From NCBI GenBank assembly GCA_022449765.1, contig JAKUPZ010000013.1:1-49743 (forward strand): a DNA stretch of 49,743 nt. Reading direction: 5' to 3'. Source of the DNA: Dehalococcoidia bacterium. Its GTDB lineage: Bacteria; Chloroflexota; Dehalococcoidia; Lucifugimonadales; Australimonadaceae. The notes beneath the pieces were generated by a model that worked only from the letters and a program-made list of their open reading frames with translations, ran no database searches and was not told where the DNA came from. Of this stretch, positions 33,297-41,804 are shown one piece after another. Each line of letters starts with the position of its first letter. Within the stretch, counting starts at the first letter, position 1. Both the position numbers and the translations under genes were made by a program.

Positions 33297-33713
33297 ATGG
33301 GTCTCGACAAACAGATATTACTATCATTAACCAAACAATCAAATATGGTGATGAAAATTAATTTTGCAATATTTCTCAAATTTATAGCTTTAAGCATCCT
33401 AGGATATTCGTGCCTCTCGTCTATCAAATATTTATCTGGAGAAATAAACGATACTTCAACGCTTCTTTGGGTTCTAACAACAATGGTTATCCCATGGTTC
33501 ACTGGCTTAATCTTTCCTGTAAGTCTTCATGTATTTACTCAACGCATAATGGGGGTATTAATCGGGGCATTTACGGCGATAATTCCAATTTTCTTTACTG
33601 GAATCAATTTAGTTCCCGAGGCTCAATTTTTTCCGCTAATGGGTGTCATGGGTGGAATAAATGGGTATATCTGCCTACCTGTTGGACAAAGCCTTAAAAA
33701 AACAAAAAAATAG
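33297..33713 (+). CDS. Hypothetical membrane protein, 138 aa
   Basis: Three or four hydrophobic segments (about 23-46, 57-78, 85-103, 110-128) give an integral membrane protein. No family is recognised. AGGA lies 9 bases before the ATG at 33297; in-frame ATGs at 33345 and 33351 are possible starts nearer the first helix. It diverges from cofG over 44 nt and precedes the amidohydrolase by 66 nt. Confidence 0.55.
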   Translation: MGLDKQILLSLTKQSNMVMKINFAIFLKFIALSILGYSCLSSIKYLSGEINDTSTLLWVLTTMVIPWFTGLIFPVSLHVFTQRIMGVLIGAFTAIIPIFFTGINLVPEAQFFPLMGVMGGINGYICLPVGQSLKKTKK

Positions 33714-33735
33714 AATAAATATTGACGACCGCTCT

Positions 33736-33768
33736 TGTACCCGCTAGCCTCAATTTAAATAAGGGTAC
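33736..33768. promoter_or_regulatory. Inverted repeat before the amidohydrolase gene
   Basis: GTACCC (33736-33741) and GGGTAC (33763-33768) face each other across 21 nt, ending 11 nt before the amidohydrolase ATG. It may be an operator; no full promoter is clear here. Confidence 0.25.
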
Positions 33769-33779
33769 GGGGGGAACCT

Positions 33780-34850
33780 ATGACCAGCATTCTTTCAGCT
33801 TCAAATCAGGTTATTGATCTATCTGGCGAAGTCTTAATTTCGGCTGATTCGCACGTAATGGAAGAACCTGACCTTTGGGATTTAAATCTACCAGATAGCT
33901 TGAAAAGTGATGTTCCGTCGTTCCCTCCTAGACCCAAGACTGGTACCGCAATGGCTGACCAGCGACCAGGAGGTTATGACCCTAAGGAAAGAATCGCTGA
34001 AATGGAAACTGACGGAGTATCAGCTGAGGTTCTATACCCTACTTTGGGCCTTAGGCTTTTTAGCCTCGATAGTCCAGAGGCGCAAGAGGCGTGCTTTCGA
34101 ATATATAACGATTGGCTGATCAATTATTGCGCTACTTCTCCAAAACGACTAGTCGGTATCCCTTGTATTTCTACCTACAACATAGACAACGCTATACGGG
34201 AATTACATAGAACCCATGAAGCAGGTCTATATGGCGCATTAGTATGGCAAGTCCCGCATCCTGATATCCCTTTCACGGGGGAGCATTATGATCGGTTTTG
34301 GGCTGCTGCTCAAGAATTAAACGTACCAATACATCTGCATATCCTAACTGGATTTGATTATAGTTCTGAATCAAATTTTGCTTCGCGGCAAGCTGATCCA
34401 TTATTAGGTCATCGTGGCTCCGTAAATTTAAAATTACAAAGCGTTACGAACTCACTTTTCGATTTGATTTTCACTGGTGTTTTTGAAAGATTCCCAAAGC
34501 TAAAAGCTGTCATAGTAGAAAGCGAAATTGGATGGATACCTTTTGTTTTGCAGCAATGGGATTATTACTACAAAAGATTCCTCGGTCAAAGAATTGTTCC
34601 GATAACGATGCCACCAAGTGAGTATTTTTATAGAAATATATTTGCAACTTTCTTCAATGATGCGGTCGGAGGTCAATTGCTCTCGTGGTGGGGGCAAGAT
34701 AATTGCATGTGGTCTACAGATTACCCACATCCAAATTCACCGTGGCCAAACTCCCGAAAAGTTCTTGAAGAAAATTTAGGGCACTTGCCGTTAGAAACTC
34801 TAAGAAAACTAGTTAATACAAACGTACGAAAAATTTATCCGATTGGGTAA
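33780..34850 (+). CDS. Amidohydrolase-2 family metal-dependent hydrolase (ACMSD-like)
   Basis: This 356-residue TIM-barrel protein belongs to the amidohydrolase-2 group, which includes ACMSD-type decarboxylases and ring-cleavage hydrolases. It has ISADSHVMEEPDLW (the first metal position, where many members have DxHxH; only one His is kept), IHLHIL, VESEIGWIP, and STDYPHPNSPWP. A GGGGGA ribosome site precedes the ATG. It lies convergent with the Rieske-like gene and may act on products of that cluster, but this is context only. Confidence 0.88.
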   Translation: MTSILSASNQVIDLSGEVLISADSHVMEEPDLWDLNLPDSLKSDVPSFPPRPKTGTAMADQRPGGYDPKERIAEMETDGVSAEVLYPTLGLRLFSLDSPEAQEACFRIYNDWLINYCATSPKRLVGIPCISTYNIDNAIRELHRTHEAGLYGALVWQVPHPDIPFTGEHYDRFWAAAQELNVPIHLHILTGFDYSSESNFASRQADPLLGHRGSVNLKLQSVTNSLFDLIFTGVFERFPKLKAVIVESEIGWIPFVLQQWDYYYKRFLGQRIVPITMPPSEYFYRNIFATFFNDAVGGQLLSWWGQDNCMWSTDYPHPNSPWPNSRKVLEENLGHLPLETLRKLVNTNVRKIYPIG

Positions 34851-34869
34851 ATGCAGAGCCATGAATCGG

Positions 34870-36108
34870 TTAGATTTCAGGAATTATCCCACGAGTAATT
34901 TCTTCATGTTGTAGAGTGCTTGAGGCTTTAGCCCGAAATGACCTCACTCTGTATTTGTCACCCCGATTGATAATGACTGGGATCGTCCCTTCCATTAGGT
35001 CAACGGCTGCTTGCATTAATTTCTTTCGCGCATTTTCTACTGCAGCATCATTTGAACTAAGCATTTCATGAGTTCGATCAACAATTGATCCCATGCTTTC
35101 CTGACATGCTATTGCCATTTCAAATGAAGTCGAAAATCTAGATGCAAATTCGTTGGTCCGCTGCTGGTTGGGAGCTAGGAAACCATTGCTTCGATTGAGC
35201 TCTCGCTTATAAGAATTTTTCATTAATTTTGGATGGATCCGCTTACCTTGCCTTATTTCCGTAAGCAATTTTTTACTTAAAGGTTTCCGAGGACTATAAG
35301 TTACTGGAAATGCCATTGTATTTTCATTATCTACAGGAACCCATGCCACTCCTTCATAGATGCCCGTCCTATCAACGACTGAAGTTGTGTAGAACGGCAT
35401 CATCCATTGGGTAATATGTAACGCGGCATTACTCTTTTCTGACTCCAAACCTGTTCCCACTAACAATCCATATTCAGTACTTTGAATCTTTACATCATGC
35501 GCAACTTCTTCACCCATGGGATCTTCAGGGCCAATTGCACCAGATTCTTTCAAGGCTTGAACACGAGCTGCGTCCAACCCACCTTCCATGGCCTGCATGT
35601 AATTACATTCAACCAAAAAACGAGAGAGAAATCGATGCTCTTGAGGTACGCGGGTCCATTCAAACTCTGGAAGCTCAGGAGTATTTTTTGCAGACCCGAT
35701 ATAAGCCCATAGAAGCCCGCCATATTCAACTAACTTATGAGCTGAGGCTTTTACTTCATTCCAAATTGGACTGTCATCAGGTTCCAGAGGCAAGTCCAAA
35801 ATATTTCCTTCAACATCAAATTTCCAATAGCAACGTGCACAACGAATTCCGCCTTCCTCGACAACACCAAATGCAAGATCTGCCCCTCTGTGAGGGCAGC
35901 CAGCATCAAGCAGGCCTAATCGACCATCGGAATCTCGAAACGCGACTAAATATTCTCCGAGGGCACGAACTCGAATCGGAGGCGAGTCCGGTACCGGCAA
36001 TTCATCACTTAACAGCACAGGAAACCAAAAGCATCTAAACAAATCTCCCATTGGTGATCCAGCTTGGACCAGAGTTAGTAAATCGTTGTCTTCTTTTGAT
36101 AGTGCCAT
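34870..36108 (-). CDS. Degenerate Rieske-oxygenase homologue (3Cys-1His cluster site, no mononuclear iron site)
   Basis: This 412-residue paralogue of the oxygenase at 17170 has the same N-terminus pattern (AGSPMGDLFRCFWFP) and the CPHRGADLAFG half of the Rieske motif, C71 and H73. The second half reads C90-A-R-C93-Y-W where C-x2-H-G-W is usual, so one cluster His has become Cys. The mononuclear iron motif is also lost: D179-A-A-R182-x4-K187 in place of D-x2-H-x4-H. The frame is intact and of normal length, so this is not decay. It might be a non-catalytic redox or regulatory partner. It is the last gene of a dehydrogenase-ThDP enzyme-cupin operon. Confidence 0.85.
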   Translation of the reverse strand: MALSKEDNDLLTLVQAGSPMGDLFRCFWFPVLLSDELPVPDSPPIRVRALGEYLVAFRDSDGRLGLLDAGCPHRGADLAFGVVEEGGIRCARCYWKFDVEGNILDLPLEPDDSPIWNEVKASAHKLVEYGGLLWAYIGSAKNTPELPEFEWTRVPQEHRFLSRFLVECNYMQAMEGGLDAARVQALKESGAIGPEDPMGEEVAHDVKIQSTEYGLLVGTGLESEKSNAALHITQWMMPFYTTSVVDRTGIYEGVAWVPVDNENTMAFPVTYSPRKPLSKKLLTEIRQGKRIHPKLMKNSYKRELNRSNGFLAPNQQRTNEFASRFSTSFEMAIACQESMGSIVDRTHEMLSSNDAAVENARKKLMQAAVDLMEGTIPVIINRGDKYRVRSFRAKASSTLQHEEITRGIIPEI

Positions 36109-36129
36109 TTTATTATTATAAAGGAGGAG

Positions 36130-36549
36130 TTACTTGCCGGGACCGGATCCTACTAAATCTTCCCCAGAAAGATGTTCAACAGTCACCCCCGTCTCAGCAA
36201 AAGTGCGAGTTACTGTTGTCGTTGCATAAATCCACATTATTTTCATTGTCCCTTTTCCGGTATTGCGAAAACAATGGACAATATTTTTTGGGATAAATGT
36301 TGTGTCCCATAATTTGACAGATCTCACAATGCCATCTATCTCACACTCTCCTGATCCTTGAAGAACAGTAACCATCTCTTCCACATTATGAGAATGCAAA
36401 GGTACTTCCAATCCTTCGGGGAAACTACTAATTCCAGCTGTAAAAGAGTCAGTCCCATCCATTTTGCCAACCAATGGAAATGATTCGGCTCCATTCCCAC
36501 GTGATACAGGGATTTGCTTTGCAAAATCTATAAATTTTACTTCTGCCAT
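36130..36549 (-). CDS. Cupin-domain protein
   Basis: This is a 139-residue single-domain cupin. Motif 1 reads PLHSHNVEEMVTVLQGSGECEIDG (two His and a Glu as metal ligands) and motif 2 reads IPKNIVHCFRNTG with the last His. Small cupins act as metal-dependent dioxygenases, isomerases or sensors; the reaction is not predictable. Its start lies 4 nt after the stop of the ThDP enzyme. Confidence 0.88.
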   Translation of the reverse strand: MAEVKFIDFAKQIPVSRGNGAESFPLVGKMDGTDSFTAGISSFPEGLEVPLHSHNVEEMVTVLQGSGECEIDGIVRSVKLWDTTFIPKNIVHCFRNTGKGTMKIMWIYATTTVTRTFAETGVTVEHLSGEDLVGSGPGK

Positions 36550-36553
36550 AGTA

Positions 36554-38338
36554 TTACCTATCTCCTAACTCTGTTATGACATCTACAACGGCGAGCTTGC
36601 CATTGTTAATAACTTCGCTTACAGCCCGCTCCAAAGCGCTTCGAAGTTGCGAGGGGTCGTCAATTGGGCCTTCTGCCCATGCTCCAAAAGACCTAGCCAT
36701 TGCAGCAAAATCTACGTAAGGATCATCAATATCTATCCCTATGTTCTTATTCTCATCTGGTCTACCTCTTACTTCCGCCATCAGTCCCTGGTGACCTAAA
36801 TCATTGCCATAGGTACGATTGTTGTACATTACCACTAGCATGGGGATTTTATGATGCACGCCAGTCCAAACAGCAGAGGGAGTAAAGAGGAAGTCACCAT
36901 CAGATTGAATATTTATTGTCAGTCGATTTTTCCCCTTATTCGCTAACGCAACTCCTAAGGCATGGCCAAATCCCATACCCAGGCCGCCTCCCCCTCTCGA
37001 ATCGATCACTTGATATGGCTCTTTATAGTCCCATAACCTTTCCGTCCATCCTCGCAAATTCCCATTACCTAAAACCCAATCTTTATCTTTAATTACTTCC
37101 CAAAGCTCTGAGGCAAGAAATGGTAATGCTATTGGAGATTCCGCAGATCTATTTTTAACGATTTCTCTGAAAGACTCATGCGATAAATTATGCATTGATT
37201 CGATAATTTGAAAGCGTTCATGAAATTCACCAGAGCGATCAACCCCATCATCTAAACGCCTTTCAACCAATTCGACCATTAATGGAAGTGCGACTTTAAT
37301 ATCAGCTTGAACCGAAAGTGATGTTGGGTATAAGCCTCCATAATCGTGAGTCCAACTCCTTATGGAAAGTTGGCGCAATGAGATATCAATCAAGCTCGCG
37401 TCTGGTTTAAGCAAGTGTTCTAGGCTTCTTGACCGATAATCCTGACCAGTAAGAGATTGCTGTAAATCGTAAACATCTAGGGCAAGAACCACATCGGCTT
37501 CTTGAAGCAATTGCTTCTTTGAGTAAGTCGCATTCAATGGGTGATTAGTCGGGAAATTATATAAATCTCCTCCTGAAATAACTGGTATTGATAGCAATTC
37601 TGCCAATTTAATCAGGCTTTTTGCAGCTTCGGGAGCTTTCCCTATAAAGTCAGCCAAGACTACTGGATTTTTAGCTGAAACTAATAAATTTACAGCTTCT
37701 TCCATCGCATTCAAATCAGCTTGGAAGTTAGTAGGCTTAGGGAATGAAGAAACGTTTGGAAGTTCGATTGGCTCGTCAATTTTTTCTTCCTGCGTAGCAA
37801 CATCAAAGCAAATATATACAGGGCCTTCTGGTGCACTAGAGGTAATATGATAACCTCGGATAAGCGATTCAATAGATGAGCCCACACTAGCAGGCTGATC
37901 GTCCCATTTTACAAAGTCACGTATAGCATTTCCTTGAACATTTGCTGTATGTATCCAGTCAATCCAAGGCCTTCGGCCATCTGCAGCCATCGGGCCTGTA
38001 CCACCCAACACCAGCATACTTGAACGATTAGCCCATGCATTGTAAATCGCCATGCTTGCATGTAGCAGGCCTACAACATTGTGAACGTATGCCGCCATTG
38101 GTTTGCCTGCGGCTTTACCGTATCCATGCGCGATTGCAACTGCGATTTCTTCATGAGTGCAAAGGATCATTTCCGGGTTTTTATTACCCAAGAAATTAAC
38201 TATAGAGTCATGTACTCCACGGAATGTTGCGCCTGGATTAAGAGCTACATATTCAATCCCTAAATCACGCAAAACCTCGACTATTACATCTGAACCCCAT
38301 TCAGCTTTACTAAATCGAACATCATCTTGTGATTCCAT
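36554..38338 (-). CDS. Thiamine-diphosphate-dependent enzyme (acetolactate synthase/benzoylformate decarboxylase family)
   Basis: The 594-residue protein has the three domains of the POX/ALS family: a Pyr domain with the catalytic Glu in CTHEEIAVAIAHGYGK, a central domain, and a PP domain with the ThDP-binding motif SDGDFLFTPS...YNN. The glycine run SRGGGGLGMGFGHALG fits. It may decarboxylate a 2-oxo acid or make a carboligation product. In order it follows a D-2-hydroxyacid dehydrogenase by 20 nt and precedes a cupin by 4 nt, suggesting a hydroxyacid to 2-oxoacid to aldehyde route. The substrate is unknown. Confidence 0.88.
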   Translation of the reverse strand: MESQDDVRFSKAEWGSDVIVEVLRDLGIEYVALNPGATFRGVHDSIVNFLGNKNPEMILCTHEEIAVAIAHGYGKAAGKPMAAYVHNVVGLLHASMAIYNAWANRSSMLVLGGTGPMAADGRRPWIDWIHTANVQGNAIRDFVKWDDQPASVGSSIESLIRGYHITSSAPEGPVYICFDVATQEEKIDEPIELPNVSSFPKPTNFQADLNAMEEAVNLLVSAKNPVVLADFIGKAPEAAKSLIKLAELLSIPVISGGDLYNFPTNHPLNATYSKKQLLQEADVVLALDVYDLQQSLTGQDYRSRSLEHLLKPDASLIDISLRQLSIRSWTHDYGGLYPTSLSVQADIKVALPLMVELVERRLDDGVDRSGEFHERFQIIESMHNLSHESFREIVKNRSAESPIALPFLASELWEVIKDKDWVLGNGNLRGWTERLWDYKEPYQVIDSRGGGGLGMGFGHALGVALANKGKNRLTINIQSDGDFLFTPSAVWTGVHHKIPMLVVMYNNRTYGNDLGHQGLMAEVRGRPDENKNIGIDIDDPYVDFAAMARSFGAWAEGPIDDPSQLRSALERAVSEVINNGKLAVVDVITELGDR

Positions 38339-38358
38339 GTAGATTTACCTCTGAAATG

Positions 38359-39417
38359 CTAAATTGCAGAACGCCCTTCAAAACGTTCGCGCCATCTAGG
38401 GATAACTTCTTTGTTAAACACGTGCTCTGGAATTTGACCTTTCAAAGCCTTTAATACGTCTTCAGTCGCCCATTCAATACCAGGGCCAATTCCAGCACCA
38501 TAATTATGGGCTGCAACATGAGCAGATAATAAAACTCTATCGTCCATTTTTCTCAAAGGACTATCCATCGGTAGAGGCTCCACTTCAAATACGTCAAGCC
38601 CAGCACCTGCTATGACTTCGTTTTCCAAAGCTCTAATTAAGGCAGGCTCATCTACAGCGGGACCACGAGAAGTATTCAAAAAGACTGCACTAGGCTTCAT
38701 TAATCCAAATTCCCTATCGCTCATCATATGATATGTCTCTGTATTCAAAACCACATGAAGGGAGACAACGTCTGATTCCATAAGCAACGTTTCCAAATCC
38801 ACTCGCTGTACATTGGCGTGTATAAATCTATCAATTGGTTGATATGGGTCATAGGCAATAATACGCACTCTCCATGGTGCTAACATCTGAGCAAAACGAC
38901 CACCAATTCGTCCAAGTCCAATAATACCTATGGTCAAGCCTGGATACCCATCTTCTCTGCTTCCAATATGCGTAGCAGTAAGTTCTGGAGTCCTCCAATC
39001 CGTGCTTGTCTTAAGTGCATGATCTCGCTGCCTAACTTTTTTGAGCATCGTAAGCATTTGGGTCATGGTTGTTTCAACAACTCCTCCCCAATTTGCTTCC
39101 GTCGGAGCATGCGTGACAATGATCCCCAAATCTGTTGCCGCATTCACATCTATTTCGTCAACACCAATTGAATATTTTGCAACGATACGCAAGTGCTCCG
39201 AAGCTGACATTACGGAGCGGTCGATTTTACCGCCTTTGATTGAGGTACCTACCAAAGCATCAGCCTCGTTAGCCATGCTAGCCAATTCATCGGTTGTATT
39301 CCCTGTTGGGTCGGACCACGAAGCTTTTCCTAAGACAACTTCACAGCCAATTTCTTCAAATTTCTTATAACTTTGTTCGTCTCCTGGGGCAAAGACTACT
39401 ACCTTTGGTGCTGCCAT
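38359..39417 (-). CDS. D-2-hydroxyacid dehydrogenase, NAD-binding
   Basis: This 352-residue D-isomer-specific 2-hydroxyacid dehydrogenase has the NAD motif GIIGLGRIGGRFA, then YDPYQP, the arginine and glutamate of the active site in NTSRGPAVDE and GLDVFEVEPLP, and the catalytic His in LLSAHVAAHN. GGAGG precedes the ATG. It is the first gene of a four-gene leftward operon and so may supply a 2-oxo acid to the ThDP enzyme. Confidence 0.92.
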   Translation of the reverse strand: MAAPKVVVFAPGDEQSYKKFEEIGCEVVLGKASWSDPTGNTTDELASMANEADALVGTSIKGGKIDRSVMSASEHLRIVAKYSIGVDEIDVNAATDLGIIVTHAPTEANWGGVVETTMTQMLTMLKKVRQRDHALKTSTDWRTPELTATHIGSREDGYPGLTIGIIGLGRIGGRFAQMLAPWRVRIIAYDPYQPIDRFIHANVQRVDLETLLMESDVVSLHVVLNTETYHMMSDREFGLMKPSAVFLNTSRGPAVDEPALIRALENEVIAGAGLDVFEVEPLPMDSPLRKMDDRVLLSAHVAAHNYGAGIGPGIEWATEDVLKALKGQIPEHVFNKEVIPRWRERFEGRSAI

Positions 39418-39478
39418 ATATCCTCCGTATAGGCGTCATTATGCGACACAATGCGCACAAAGCAAAGATTGGTGAGAA

Positions 39479-39862
39479 TTATGAACGATTGCGCCCGCGG
39501 CGATTTTGGTTTTCTGCTGAACCTCGCGAATTATCCCTAGATGAAGCTCGGAACTCTTCAGCAATTTGTGGATTCTCGCGCAATAAAGACTGTAGTTCTG
39601 ATCGAAGCTTTGCTTGATCACCGTCAGCATCATCGATAGCTGTGCGAATTTTCGCAGCAAATTCCGGATTATTTTCTGCTATCTGCTCAAGCCTAGCCTC
39701 AATATTTCCTCGAGCTGGTACATTGGCGTTGCCAGTTTCATCAAGTTCAGGCTCAATATTTTGTTGCTGAACTTGGCTAGTGTCTTTGAAAATCTCAGCA
39801 GTGCCCCAGCCAAAAGCCAGTCCTGCAAATAACATAATTAATGCTGCTATTAAAAATCGCAT
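39479..39862 (-). CDS. Small anchored protein of the export operon, 127 aa
   Basis: An N-terminal hydrophobic helix (about 3-20) anchors or exports this otherwise charged protein. The middle (about 55-105) is helical and acidic-basic (RLEQIAENNPEFAAKIR, KLRSELQSLLRENPQIAEEF), and the tail is rich in Ser, Arg and Asn (SSRDNSRGS, NRRGRNRS). No family is recognised. It lies 20 nt after the permease gene and probably belongs to the same transcript; the adaptor protein has a similar Gly/Arg/Ser-rich tail. Confidence 0.65.
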   Translation of the reverse strand: MRFLIAALIMLFAGLAFGWGTAEIFKDTSQVQQQNIEPELDETGNANVPARGNIEARLEQIAENNPEFAAKIRTAIDDADGDQAKLRSELQSLLRENPQIAEEFRASSRDNSRGSAENQNRRGRNRS

Positions 39863-39882
39863 CTATCTTCACCTTACCTTAA

Positions 39883-41088
39883 TCATTCGTAACGAAGAGC
39901 TTCTATTGGATGAAGCTTGGCTGCTCTACTTGCGGGGTAAATACCGAAAAATAATCCAATAGCTGCAGATACAACAAGCGCAAGAACTGCTATATCTCCA
40001 CTTAGTACGGTAGATACCTGAGTCCCCGCCAAAGGTAAGCCATTTAATAATTGAGAGGCCAATACCCCAAATGCAACACCGAGCAAACCGCCCACTAAGC
40101 TAATGAGCACCGCTTCAATGACAAACTGGGATAATATGTCCCGACGAGTGGCTCCCATTGCTTTACGAATACCAATTTCTTTAGTGCGTTCAGTTACAGA
40201 TACAAGCATGATATTCATTATTCCAATACCACCGACAATCAATGAGATGCCTGCTACTGCTCCCAGAAAAATAGTCAAAGTCGCCGTAGTTTCTGCAAGA
40301 GTGTCGATGACTGCCTGTTGACTAGCAACCGTAAAATCGTCTTCGTCAATGACCCTATGGCGAAGTCTTAAAATCGTAGTGACTTCCTCTGCTGCTATCC
40401 CAATGAGTCCTTCCGTCGCCTTGACATTAATTGTGGTTACTGGGATATCTCCCTTTAAATTCAAGTTTCGAATAACTTTGTGATGAGCCGTTGAAATAGG
40501 GATTAGAAGCCTGTTGTCTTCGTTGCCTAAAGCACTTGCACCTTTACTTGCCAAAACCCCTACCACACTAAATGGAATCCTGCTGATCAGAATTTCAGAG
40601 CCAATTGGTTCCCGTACACCAAATAAATCTTCTTTGGCCTGCGACCCCAGGACCACGACATTGTTTTTCCCCAAAACATGCGCAGGTGAAATAAATTCTC
40701 CTGATGCAATTGTAAAATTTCGTATTTCTGCGAAATCCGAAGTAACCCCAAAAATTGGTACGTTATGCTCTTGTTCGCCAAACACAGCAACTGTATTAGA
40801 TTGGACTTCAGGCGCAACTTTTAGAACGGAAGGAGCGAATACAGGATCAGCTAATGCTAATGCATCATCTAACGTTATTTCTCCTCCATTTACAGAGCGA
40901 ACAAACAATAAATTAGTCCCTAAAGATTCAATCCTTGAAGTTATCGATTCTTGAGCACCTTTGCCAACTGACATCAGCGCAATTACAGCCGAGACGCCAA
41001 TAATGATGCCTAGTAAAGTAAGCATCGTCCGTAGCCTATTGCTACCAATCGAGGACCATGCGGTCTTTATTAGCGATACAAATGTCAC
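39883..41088 (-). CDS. MacB-type ABC transporter permease
   Basis: This 401-residue permease of the MacB/FtsX family has one N-terminal helix (RTMLTLLGIIIGVSAVIALMS), a large periplasmic domain (about 45-275) and three C-terminal helices with the conserved TKEIGIRKAMGATRRDI and a PASRAAKLHPIEALRYE end. MacB permeases do not carry substrate through the membrane; they drive an outer conduit mechanically. It overlaps the ATPase gene by 4 nt. Confidence 0.94.
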   Translation of the reverse strand: MTFVSLIKTAWSSIGSNRLRTMLTLLGIIIGVSAVIALMSVGKGAQESITSRIESLGTNLLFVRSVNGGEITLDDALALADPVFAPSVLKVAPEVQSNTVAVFGEQEHNVPIFGVTSDFAEIRNFTIASGEFISPAHVLGKNNVVVLGSQAKEDLFGVREPIGSEILISRIPFSVVGVLASKGASALGNEDNRLLIPISTAHHKVIRNLNLKGDIPVTTINVKATEGLIGIAAEEVTTILRLRHRVIDEDDFTVASQQAVIDTLAETTATLTIFLGAVAGISLIVGGIGIMNIMLVSVTERTKEIGIRKAMGATRRDILSQFVIEAVLISLVGGLLGVAFGVLASQLLNGLPLAGTQVSTVLSGDIAVLALVVSAAIGLFFGIYPASRAAKLHPIEALRYE

Positions 41089-41804
41089 TTTTCACCCTCG
41101 GCCGATAAGATCACTTGGCGCTCTACAGGTGCATCTTGAACAATTCTCCCGTCACTAAACGAAATTATTCGCTGTGTATACAAAGCTACGTCATTTTCAT
41201 GTGTAACTATGATGACAGTAAGCCCCATCTCTTTGTTAAGCCTTTGAAGTATTGCCATTATTTCTGTGCTCGATCGTGTGTCTAGTGCACCTGTAGGCTC
41301 ATCTGCTAAAAGCATTACCGGTTCTTTAACTAAGGCTCTTGCTATAGCTACTCTCTGTTGTTCTCCCCCGGATAATTCCATAGGTCTATGCGAGTACCGA
41401 TGACCAAGACCCACAGAGTCTAATGCTGCCATTGAACGATCTTTCACATACGAAGATTTTCTATACAAAAGTGCGAGCTCGACATTTGACAATGCACTGA
41501 GGCGTGGCAATAAGTTGTAGTTCTGGAAAACAAAACCTATTTTAGAACCACGCAATGATGCTAAAGAATCGTCATTCAAACCGCTAATTTCTTCACCGTC
41601 CAGAGAGTATGTGCCCTCTGTAGGAACATCTAAACATCCAATTATATTGAGAAGAGTAGATTTGCCAGAACCAGATGCGCCCATAATGGAAACCATCTCC
41701 CCTCTTTCAACAGATAAATCTACTCCGTTTAGCGCAGGAACTTGTAAAGTTCCAAGCGTATACGATTTCCTGAGGTTACTAATCTCAATAATTCCCAAGA
41801 TCAA
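41085..41804 (-). CDS. MacB/LolD-type ABC transporter ATPase
   Basis: This 239-residue ATPase has Walker A GASGSGKST, the Q-loop in FVFQNYNLLPRLS, the signature LSGGEQQRVAIARAL, Walker B MLLADEPTGALD and the H-loop VTHEND. It powers the adjacent permease. It overlaps both neighbours by 4 nt, giving tight coupling of adaptor, ATPase and permease. Confidence 0.96.
   Translation of the reverse strand: MILGIIEISNLRKSYTLGTLQVPALNGVDLSVERGEMVSIMGASGSGKSTLLNIIGCLDVPTEGTYSLDGEEISGLNDDSLASLRGSKIGFVFQNYNLLPRLSALSNVELALLYRKSSYVKDRSMAALDSVGLGHRYSHRPMELSGGEQQRVAIARALVKEPVMLLADEPTGALDTRSSTEIMAILQRLNKEMGLTVIIVTHENDVALYTQRIISFSDGRIVQDAPVERQVILSAEGEK

Noticed and set aside
33253-33350. A cofG promoter inside the diverging membrane-protein gene (TTGATT, 16 nt, TAATAT on the minus strand)
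   Set aside because: Possible, but with imperfect boxes in AT-rich sequence it is no better than chance.
35821-35860. A local frameshift producing the odd C-A-R-C motif in the second Rieske protein
   Set aside because: The residues before and after (GIR and WKFD) match the paralogue in the same frame with the same spacing, so no bases are gained or lost.
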